Below are positions 7,080 through 13,728 of a DNA stretch of 64,000 nucleotides, in pieces; positions within the stretch are counted from its first letter, which is position 1; the number at the start of each line of letters is the position of its first letter. Both the position numbers and the translations under genes were made by a program. The stretch covers positions 3,224,001 through 3,288,000 of the forward strand of contig NZ_CP101988.1 of the NCBI RefSeq assembly GCF_024508335.1, given 5' to 3'. The stretch is from Cellulomonas chengniuliangii (GTDB lineage Bacteria; Actinomycetota; Actinomycetes; Actinomycetales; Cellulomonadaceae). The notes below the pieces were generated by a model that was not told where the DNA came from, made no database searches, and was given only the letters and a program-made list of their open reading frames with translations.

Positions 7080-9287
7080 TCAGCCGCTCGTGAGGACGAC
7101 GAGCCGCTGGGTCGCGCGGGTCATCGCGACGTAGCGGTCGACAGCGCCCTCGGCGCCCTGCCCGAAGCGCTCCGGATCGACCAGCACGACCAAGTCGAAC
7201 TCGAGGCCCTTCGCCAGCTCCGGGCTCAGCGACCGGACGCGCGAGGTCCCGGCGAACGTGCGGTCGCCGATCACGCAGGCGGTGCCGCTGGAGTGCTCGG
7301 CGAGCCACGCGTCGAGCACTGCCCCCAGGTCGCGGACAAACCCGTGCGCCACGGGGACTCCGCCGCGGCGGACGGAGGTGGGGACGTTGGCGTCCGGCAG
7401 CACGGCGCGGATGACCGGCTCCGCCTCCGCCATGACCTCGACCGGCGTCCGGTAGTTGATGCTCAGCGAGACCCGCTCGACCCGGTCGATCCCCACCCGC
7501 CGCAGCCGCTCCTCCCACGGCTCCGGAAAGCCGTGCCTGGCCTGCGCGCGGTCCCCGACGATCGTGAGGCTCCGCGACGGGCAGCGGAGCAGGAGCATCT
7601 GCCACTCGGCGTCGGTGAGCTCCTGCGCCTCGTCGACGACGATGTGCGCGAACGGGCCGGCGAGCTGGTCAGGCGCGGCGGCCGGCGCGACGGAGTCGTC
7701 GACCAGGGCGGCCTGCAGGTCGTCGCCGCGCAGCATGTGCATCACCGCGAGCGTGGAGTCGTCGGACTCGATCAGGTCGTCGACGACGTCGGCCATGCGC
7801 GCGCGGTCGGCGGCGAGCACCGCCTCACGACGCCGCCGTCGACGCGACTCTCCCGGGTCGCCGAGCCGCTGCCGGGCGGCATCCAGAAGAGGCAGGTCGG
7901 CCACGGTCCACGCCTGGGGCTCCGCTCGCTGGAGCAGCCGGACCTCCTCCGGCTCGAGCCAGGGCGCGCACAGGCGCAGGTAGGCGGGCACGTCCCACAG
8001 GTCCCCGACCAGGTCGGCGGGCTCGAGCAGCGGCCACGCGCGCTTGAAGGCGCGCACCAGGTCCTCGTCCTGCGCGAGCGATCGGCGCAGCTGGTCCGCG
8101 GGGACGGCGTCCTCGGCGTCGGGGTCGGCGCCTGACTCGTCGCGGACCTTGTCCGCGAGGATCTCGAGCAGCGCCTCCCACGCCTCGTCGCGCCCCTCGT
8201 TGTGCGGGGTCCCTGCCTCGACCGCCCCGAAGGCCTCGACCCAGTCCGTCGGGCTCAGCCACACGTCCGCCCAGGGGGTCTGGACCTCCATCCCCTCCGT
8301 GGGCGGTCGCTCGGAGAACCGCACGGCGGGTTCGATCGCCGCCACCATGCGCGCGTCCGCCTTCAGCCGGGCGACCCGCGGGTCCGTCTCGATCGTCGCG
8401 GTGGCGCCCTCGGGAACGAGGTCGCGCAGCGTGCAGGTCTGCACGCCCTCCTCCCCCAGGCTCGGCAGCACGTCGGAGACGTAGGCCAGGTACGGCTGGT
8501 GGGGCCCCACGAACAGCACGCCGCCACGCAGGCGCCCCAGTCGGGGGTCGGAGTACAGCAGGTACGCGGTGCGGTGCAGGGCGACGACGGTCTTGCCCGT
8601 GCCTGGGCCTCCGTCGACGACGAGCGCGCCGCGTGACCCCGCGCGGATGATCGCGTCCTGATCGGCCTGGATGGTGCCGAGCACGTCCCGCATCCGGTCC
8701 GACCGATCACCGCCCAGGCTGGCGATGAAGGCGGACTGGTCGTCGAGCGCCGGATGGTGCTCGAGCCCGACGCCGCCGTCAGCGCCGCGAGCGGCCTCAG
8801 CGTCGGGGGCGAACACCTCGTCCCAGTAGTCGGTGACCCGCCCGCCGGTCCAGCGGTACCGGCGCCGGCTCACCAGGCCCATCGGGTCGGCGTGGGTGGC
8901 CCCGAAGAACGGCTCGGCCGCCGGGGAACGCCAGTCGATCAGCACCCGCTGCCCCGAGCGGTCCGTGAGCCCGAGCCGTCCGACGTGCACCATCTCGCCG
9001 TCGGCGCCCACCATGCGCCCGAGGCACAGGTCCAGCCCGAAACGGCTCAGGGCGCGCAGCCGCGCCGTGAGCCGGTGGATCTCCTGGTCCCGGTCCAACG
9101 CCGCCTGGCCGCTCCCGCCGGGGGCCTTGCGCGCCGCGTCGAGGCGCTCGGACAGCTCCGCGGTCGACTGCTCCAGGGCGTGGGCGATCGCCGAGAAGTG
9201 GTGCTCGTCATCGGCGATCAGGGCCGGGTCGGCCTTGGCGGCCACATGGTCGGGGAGGTCGAACGCGCTCATGGTCAGGGGGTTCAC
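7080..9287 (-). CDS. helR: HelR-type RNA polymerase-recycling motor ATPase (UvrD/HelD family)
   Basis: A 735-residue superfamily-1 helicase-like ATPase. The N-terminal helical arm is followed by a DWRSPAAEPFF motif typical of HelD proteins. Walker A GGPGTGKT lies near residue 227, HIVVDEAQELTDAEW is Walker B, and LSINYRTP and TRATQRLVVL are later SF1 motifs. HelD/HelR proteins strip stalled or drug-bound RNA polymerase from DNA. In Streptomyces, HelR displaces rifamycins from polymerase and confers tolerance. I chose the GTG at 9287, with GGAG 8 nt upstream; an ATG at 9272 is an alternative. A rifamycin-associated-element-like palindrome lies about 90 bp upstream. Confidence 0.88.
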   Translation of the reverse strand: MNPLTMSAFDLPDHVAAKADPALIADDEHHFSAIAHALEQSTAELSERLDAARKAPGGSGQAALDRDQEIHRLTARLRALSRFGLDLCLGRMVGADGEMVHVGRLGLTDRSGQRVLIDWRSPAAEPFFGATHADPMGLVSRRRYRWTGGRVTDYWDEVFAPDAEAARGADGGVGLEHHPALDDQSAFIASLGGDRSDRMRDVLGTIQADQDAIIRAGSRGALVVDGGPGTGKTVVALHRTAYLLYSDPRLGRLRGGVLFVGPHQPYLAYVSDVLPSLGEEGVQTCTLRDLVPEGATATIETDPRVARLKADARMVAAIEPAVRFSERPPTEGMEVQTPWADVWLSPTDWVEAFGAVEAGTPHNEGRDEAWEALLEILADKVRDESGADPDAEDAVPADQLRRSLAQDEDLVRAFKRAWPLLEPADLVGDLWDVPAYLRLCAPWLEPEEVRLLQRAEPQAWTVADLPLLDAARQRLGDPGESRRRRRREAVLAADRARMADVVDDLIESDDSTLAVMHMLRGDDLQAALVDDSVAPAAAPDQLAGPFAHIVVDEAQELTDAEWQMLLLRCPSRSLTIVGDRAQARHGFPEPWEERLRRVGIDRVERVSLSINYRTPVEVMAEAEPVIRAVLPDANVPTSVRRGGVPVAHGFVRDLGAVLDAWLAEHSSGTACVIGDRTFAGTSRVRSLSPELAKGLEFDLVVLVDPERFGQGAEGAVDRYVAMTRATQRLVVLTSG

Positions 9288-9377
9288 GTCATCGGCTCCG
9301 AGGTCTCGGCACTGGCACGTCTCGTGGGCACTGGCACTGGGGCGCTGGCTCAGATCGAGGATTCTGCGCGGCCGCCC

Positions 9378-9396
9378 GGGTCTTGCCGCAAGCCCC
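9378..9396 (-). promoter_or_regulatory. Rifamycin-associated element (RAE)-like palindrome
   Basis: On the minus strand the 19 bases read GGGGCTTGCGGCAAGACCC. This is an inverted repeat CTTGC-G-GCAAG flanked by G and C runs, agreeing with the RAE I recall from upstream of rifamycin-inactivating and helR genes in actinomycetes. It sits 91 bp upstream of the helR start and in the right orientation. It predicts induction by rifamycins. Confidence 0.75.
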
Positions 9397-9419
9397 CCGG
9401 TGGGCTATACGTTGGACAT

Positions 9420-9444
9420 GGCGGGGAGGCGTGCGCACCCCGCC
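9420..9444. terminator. Hairpin downstream of the alpha/beta hydrolase gene
   Basis: GGCGGGG - 11 nt - CCCCGCC, followed on the plus strand by TTTCT. It lies 43 bp past the stop of the minus-strand hydrolase (9487) and upstream of the RAE, so it may insulate helR from readthrough. Confidence 0.45.
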
Positions 9445-9486
9445 TTTCTCGTGCCCAGCCCTCGGGCGGCTCAGCGGCTCGGGACA

Positions 9487-10341
9487 TCACCGGCAGCCGC
9501 GCACGCCCCCGCGCACCGCGACCGCCATGAGCGCGTCGATCAGCGCCGGCCCTTCGGCCAGCACCTCGTCGTTGTGCCCGGCGCCGGGCACCTCGACCTC
9601 GAGGACGTCCACGCCCGCCTCGCGCGCTGTCCGCGCGACATCCCGGCTCTGCGCGGCCGGCACGATCGCGTCGCCGGTGCCGTAGACCACCGCTGTCGGC
9701 ACGGCGAGCCTGCCCACGTTCTCCCGCACGAGGTACCGGTCGCGCAGCAGCCAGCCCACCGGCACCCGGTACAGGGCGTGGCCCACCTCGTCGAGGGAGG
9801 TCAGGGGTGAGCGCAGCACCAGCGCGGCCGGCGGGTGCTCGACGGCGAGCTCGGAGACCACGGCCGTGCCCAGGCTCTCGCCCAGATAGACCAGGTCCTG
9901 CTCGTCGATCCCCATCTCGTCGAGCAGGTACGCGCGCGCCGCGCGGACGTCGAGCGCCAGCCCAGCCTCCGTGGGCCTGCCCGCGTTTCCGCCGTACCCG
10001 CGGTAGTCGAACATCAGCACCCCGAAGCCGTGCTCGTTCAGCGCGCCAGCGAGCGCGGCCCGGTCCGAGCGGTTGCCGCCATTGCCGTGGGCCAGGAGCA
10101 CCGCAGCGCGGCAGCCCTCCGCCGGGGGGAGCCACCAGGCGCCCAGATCCAGGCCGTCCGAGGTCCGCAACGCGACGTCCTGCGCGCCGGGGAGCCGCTC
10201 GGCGGCGGGGGGCACGGGCACGCGGGCCGGGTGGTAGACGAATGACTGCTGGCCGACCCACACGGCGCCGACGAGCACGAGCGCGACGACGGGGAGCGCC
10301 AGCAACGGCGCCTTCCACCTCGCCCCCGTCGGTGTGGCCAC
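9487..10341 (-). CDS. Membrane-anchored alpha/beta hydrolase (BEM46-like)
   Basis: A 284-residue protein from the GTG at 10341, with an N-terminal transmembrane helix (LLALPVVALVLVGAVWVG). The fold shows LLAHGNGGNRSDRAAL (oxyanion strand), GESLGTAV (nucleophile Ser), YGTGDAIVP (acid Asp) and PGAGHNDEV (His). The DYRGYGGN segment is typical of BEM46/YqkD-like serine hydrolases. The active domain probably faces outward. Substrate is unknown. It is divergent from the gene at 10579. The open frame continues upstream but without protein-like composition. Confidence 0.8.
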   Translation of the reverse strand: MATPTGARWKAPLLALPVVALVLVGAVWVGQQSFVYHPARVPVPPAAERLPGAQDVALRTSDGLDLGAWWLPPAEGCRAAVLLAHGNGGNRSDRAALAGALNEHGFGVLMFDYRGYGGNAGRPTEAGLALDVRAARAYLLDEMGIDEQDLVYLGESLGTAVVSELAVEHPPAALVLRSPLTSLDEVGHALYRVPVGWLLRDRYLVRENVGRLAVPTAVVYGTGDAIVPAAQSRDVARTAREAGVDVLEVEVPGAGHNDEVLAEGPALIDALMAVAVRGGVRGCR

Positions 10342-10578
10342 GGTTCCAGGGTGTGGTGTGTCGGCCGGGCCCGCGACCGCTGCGCCAGAGTGAGACGGCG
10401 CCGGCACGAGGCGGGCCCATCGTCCCGCAGCACCGGCGCCGGGCCCGTCTACCGTCGGCGGAAGACGCGCCCGTGCCGCGCGGGCTCCGCGTGCCCGCCG
10501 GAGCGGGAAGCGGCGCCCGTGCCACGCTGACGGGACACAGTCGACCCGGCGGGCGAGCCCGCCAGAAGGAGAGCAACC

Positions 10579-10902
10579 GTGCCGGAGCACCTCCCCGACG
10601 TCTACGTCGGCTTCCGCGAGCGCTTCCCCGACGTCGCGCACACGCAAGACGCACTCGCCCGGGCCGTCGACGCCGCCGGGCCTTTGGACGAGAAGACGAC
10701 GCGGCTGGTCAAGCTCGGCATCGCGGTGGGATCGCAGGCGGACGGCGCCGTCCGCTCGAACGTGCGCAAGGCCCTCGCGGCCGGCGCGACCCTCGACGAG
10801 GTCGAGCAGGTCATCCTGCTGGGGCTGACGACGCGCGGGTTCCCCGCGACGGTCGCCGCCTGGCAGTGGATGAACGAGGTCGTCGCCACGGAGCGGTCAT
10901 GA
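10579..10902 (+). CDS. Carboxymuconolactone decarboxylase/AhpD-fold protein lacking the redox cysteines
   Basis: A 107-residue single-domain protein with a strong AGAAGGAG ribosome-binding site before its GTG. It shows the CMD fold pattern: LVKLGIAVGSQADGAVRSNVRKAL and ATLDEVEQVILLGLTTRGFPA. In AhpD-like relatives the segment after SQ carries two Cys and a His (CxxC...H). Here those positions read Ala, Ala and Asn, so thiol peroxidase chemistry is not expected. The role is unknown. It overlaps the next gene by ATGA, so the two are translationally coupled. Confidence 0.82.
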   Translation: MPEHLPDVYVGFRERFPDVAHTQDALARAVDAAGPLDEKTTRLVKLGIAVGSQADGAVRSNVRKALAAGATLDEVEQVILLGLTTRGFPATVAAWQWMNEVVATERS

Positions 10903-11225
10903 GCGGCGGCGCCGCACGGGACCGCGGCGACGAGACGCAGAAGATGGCGGTGATGAACGCCTGGCTGGACGGGGTGTGCGCCGAGCTCGGCGTCGACCGC
11001 TCGGTGCTGGACGCGAACACCACCGGGCTGCTGGCGCTCATCAACCACGTCGCGCACGGCCCCAGCCGCCCTGGCGCGCCGGTGACCGCGTTCCTGGTGG
11101 GCCTCGCCGCGGCCAGCACGTCCACCGACCCGGCCGAGCAGGCGCAGGCCGCAGCGGAGCGCATTGCCGCCGTCGAGCGGCTCGTCGCGGCCTGGGACCC
11201 GGCGGCCTCCGCCCCCGCCGACTGA
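10899..11225 (+). CDS. DUF6457-like helical protein
   Basis: A 108-residue protein starting in the ATGA overlap with the CMD gene. The core MNAWLDGVCAELGVD...LLALINHVAHGPSRPGAPVTAFLVGLAAA matches the small helical family I know as DUF6457. That family is widespread in actinobacteria, often near molybdenum-cofactor genes. No catalytic residues are obvious. Coupling to the CMD-like gene suggests the two act together. Function is unknown. Confidence 0.7.
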   Translation: MSGGAARDRGDETQKMAVMNAWLDGVCAELGVDRSVLDANTTGLLALINHVAHGPSRPGAPVTAFLVGLAAASTSTDPAEQAQAAAERIAAVERLVAAWDPAASAPAD

Positions 11226-11278
11226 CCCCGCCTCCCGCTGCGCCCGGGAGCCGGGCCACGGCCGTCAGGTCCCGGGCG

Positions 11279-11284
11279 TAGCGT
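11279..11284 (+). promoter_or_regulatory. -10 element of a leaderless transcript (sirtuin)
   Basis: TAGCGT ends 7 nt before the GTG at 11292, with no Shine-Dalgarno sequence between. This is leaderless geometry. Confidence 0.5.
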
Positions 11285-11291
11285 CAGGCGG

Positions 11292-12041
11292 GTGGCAGAC
11301 GCAGCGCAGACCCCCTCGACCCGCCCCTCGGTCACCGTGCTGACCGGCGCGGGCATCTCCACCGGCTCCGGCATCCCCGACTTCCGGGGCCCGAACGGCG
11401 TGTGGACCCGCGACCCGGAGGCCTCGCGCCTGCTCGAGCTCGACTGGTACCTCGCCGAGCCGGACATCCGGCGCCGCGCCTGGCAGATGTGGCGCGACCA
11501 CCCGGTCTGGACGGCCCAGCCGACCCCCGGGCACCGCGCGCTGGTGGACCTGGACCGGGGCGGGGCGCTGCAGGCCGTCGCCACGCAGAATTTCGACGGG
11601 CTCCACCAGAAGGCGGGCGTCCCCGCGTCGAAGGTGCACGAGCTGCACGGCAGCCTGCCCGGCACGCGCTGCCTGCGGTGCGGCGCCACCGAGCCCACCG
11701 CCGATGTCCTGGCCCGCCTCGACGCCGACCCGGACCCGCACTGCGCGCGGTGCGGCGGCCCGCTCGCCACCGACGTGGTGATGTTCGGCGAGCCGCTCCC
11801 CTCCGACGTCCTCGACGCCGCCGTCGAGGCCGCGGCGACCAGTGACGTCTTCATCGCCGTCGGGTCCACGCTCACGGTGCAGCCCGCGGCGAGCCTCACC
11901 GCCGTCGCCGCGGAGTCGGGCGCGCGCATCCTGATCGTGAACGCCGAGCCCACCCCGTACGATCGGCTCGCCGACGCCGTCGACCGGCGGCCCATCGAGG
12001 TCGCCCTGCCGGCGATCGTGCAGGAACTCCTCACCACCTGA
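11292..12041 (+). CDS. Sir2-family NAD-dependent protein deacylase (sirtuin)
   Basis: A 249-residue sirtuin that removes acyl groups from lysines using NAD. Motifs in order: LTGAGISTGSGIPDFRG (NAD site), QNFDGLHQKAG (QN[ID]xLH), VHELHGS (catalytic His) and a zinc ribbon CLRCG...CARCG. VVMFGE and GSTLTVQPAAS then close the Rossmann domain. All catalytic residues are intact. The GTG start follows a leaderless -10 hexamer. The gene stands alone before the SulP transporter. Targets are probably central-metabolism enzymes such as acetyl-CoA synthetase, by analogy only. Confidence 0.93.
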   Translation: MADAAQTPSTRPSVTVLTGAGISTGSGIPDFRGPNGVWTRDPEASRLLELDWYLAEPDIRRRAWQMWRDHPVWTAQPTPGHRALVDLDRGGALQAVATQNFDGLHQKAGVPASKVHELHGSLPGTRCLRCGATEPTADVLARLDADPDPHCARCGGPLATDVVMFGEPLPSDVLDAAVEAAATSDVFIAVGSTLTVQPAASLTAVAAESGARILIVNAEPTPYDRLADAVDRRPIEVALPAIVQELLTT

Positions 12042-12154
12042 CGCGCCAGCTTCACGAGCGTGAGGACGGGGCGCCATGACGGCGCCCTTCGACGCCCCCC
12101 GACGCGCATCCCCCTAACCGGGCTGCGCCTGCTGATGGATGGACACACCGCCGG

Positions 12155-13675
12155 ATGGACACCGCGCTGCGCGAGCACTCGTCGACCCCCGCCGTCCCGG
12201 AGGCGGACCAGACCCACTCCGTGCTGGGCGCGCTGCGATCGGGGAAGCGGCTGCGCACGGAGGTGCTCGGCGGCCTCGTGGTGGCGCTCGCGCTGATCCC
12301 GGAGGCGTTGTCCTTCTCGATCATCGCGGGCGTCGACCCGCGGCTCGGCATCTTCGCGTCGTTCACCATGGCCGTGTCGATCGCCTTCCTGGGCGGGCGC
12401 CCGGCGATGATCTCGGCCGCCACGGGCGCCGTCGCGCTGGTGGTGGCGCCCGTGGTGCGCGAGCACGGGGTGGACTACCTGATCGCCACGGTGATCCTCG
12501 CGGGCGTGGTGCAGGTGGCCATGGGGCTGCTGGGGGTGGCCCGGCTGCTGCGGTTCATCCCCCGCTCGGTGATGATCGGCTTCGTCAACGCGCTGGCCAT
12601 CCTGGTGGTGCTGTCGCAGCTGCCGTACCTCCGGGACGTCCCGTGGACGGTGTACGCGCTGGTGGCGGCCGGCATCGCGATCATCGCGCTGCTGCCCCGC
12701 CTCACCACGGCAGTCCCCGCGGCGCTGGTGGCCATCGTGCTGCTCACCGTGGTCACGGTGGCGGCCGGCCTGGTGGTGCCGACGGTCGGCGATCAGGGCG
12801 AGCTGCCGCAGTCGCTGCCCACGCTGCTGATGCCGCAGGTGCCGCTCACCGTCGAGACCCTGCGGATCATCGCGCCGTACGCGTTGGCCATGGCGCTGGT
12901 GGGCCTCCTCGAGTCGCTGATGACCGCGAAGTTGGTCGACGACGTCACCGACACCCACTCGAACAAGAGCCGGGAGGCGTGGGGGCAGGGCGCGGCCAAC
13001 ATCATCACGGGGTTCTTCGGCGGCATGGGCGGCTGCGCGATGATCGGCCAGACGATGATCAACGTGAAGGTCTCCGGCGCGCGGACCCGGATCTCCACGT
13101 TCCTGGCCGGGGTGTTCCTGCTCGCGCTCGTGGTGGGGCTGGGCGACGTGGTGGGCCTGATCCCGATGGCCGCGCTCGTCGCGGTGATGGTCATGGTCTC
13201 CGTGGCGACGTTCGACTGGCACTCGATCCGCCCGTCCACGCTGCGCCGGATGCCGCTCAGCGAGACGGCGGTGATGGTGACGACCGTCGCGGTGGTCGTG
13301 GCCACCCACAACCTGGCCATCGGCGTCATCGCCGGGGTGCTGGTCGCGACGGTGCTGTTCGCGCGCCGCGTCGCCCACCTCACCCAGGTGACCCGGACCG
13401 CCACCGAGGACGGCTGCGCCTACGTCGTCACGGGGGCGCTGTTCTTCGCGTCCTCGAACGACCTCGTCTACCAGTTCGACTACGCGGGCGACCCGGACCG
13501 GGTGGTCATCGACCTGTCCGGGGCGCAGGTCTGGGACGCGTCCACCGTCGCCACCCTCGACGCGATCACCACCAAGTACGCCGCCCGCGGCAAGCGGGTG
13601 GAGATCATCGGGCTCGACGCCCCCTCCGCCGACCGGCACCGCCGCCTGACGGGCAACCTCGGCGCCGGCCACTGA
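12155..13675 (+). CDS. SulP-family anion transporter with STAS domain
   Basis: A 506-residue membrane transporter. The first helix region has LIPEALSFSIIAGVDPRLG, the SulP signature. About ten to twelve hydrophobic segments follow to residue about 410, with GGMGGCAMIGQTMINVKVSG in the middle. A C-terminal STAS domain (about 415-500) contains VVIDLSGAQVWDASTVATLD. Substrates in this family are sulfate, bicarbonate or dicarboxylates; short bacterial forms of this kind are often bicarbonate or unspecified. The start at ATG 12155 is preferred over in-frame options further upstream in other frames. Confidence 0.9.
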   Translation: MDTALREHSSTPAVPEADQTHSVLGALRSGKRLRTEVLGGLVVALALIPEALSFSIIAGVDPRLGIFASFTMAVSIAFLGGRPAMISAATGAVALVVAPVVREHGVDYLIATVILAGVVQVAMGLLGVARLLRFIPRSVMIGFVNALAILVVLSQLPYLRDVPWTVYALVAAGIAIIALLPRLTTAVPAALVAIVLLTVVTVAAGLVVPTVGDQGELPQSLPTLLMPQVPLTVETLRIIAPYALAMALVGLLESLMTAKLVDDVTDTHSNKSREAWGQGAANIITGFFGGMGGCAMIGQTMINVKVSGARTRISTFLAGVFLLALVVGLGDVVGLIPMAALVAVMVMVSVATFDWHSIRPSTLRRMPLSETAVMVTTVAVVVATHNLAIGVIAGVLVATVLFARRVAHLTQVTRTATEDGCAYVVTGALFFASSNDLVYQFDYAGDPDRVVIDLSGAQVWDASTVATLDAITTKYAARGKRVEIIGLDAPSADRHRRLTGNLGAGH

Positions 13676-13680
13676 CGGCG

Positions 13681-13704
13681 CTGCGGCACTGCGGCACTGC
13701 GGCA
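13681..13704. repeat. Three tandem copies of an 8-bp unit
   Basis: CTGCGGCA is repeated three times head to tail immediately after the SulP gene. This is a short slippage-type repeat in an intergenic gap. Confidence 0.7.
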
Positions 13705-13706
13705 CC

Positions 13707-13724
13707 GCGGCGGCCGACCGCCGC
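13707..13724. terminator. Hairpin between convergent SulP and GH31 genes
   Basis: GCGGCGG-CCGA-CCGCCGC is a 7-bp GC stem with a tetraloop, placed just before the stop of the minus-strand GH31 gene. It may serve both strands. Confidence 0.55.
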
Positions 13725-13728
13725 CGCT

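Noticed and set aside
10811-13705. A 964-codon minus-strand frame across the DUF6457, sirtuin and SulP genes
   Set aside because: It crosses three clear plus-strand genes and is His/Arg/Asp-rich low-complexity translation.
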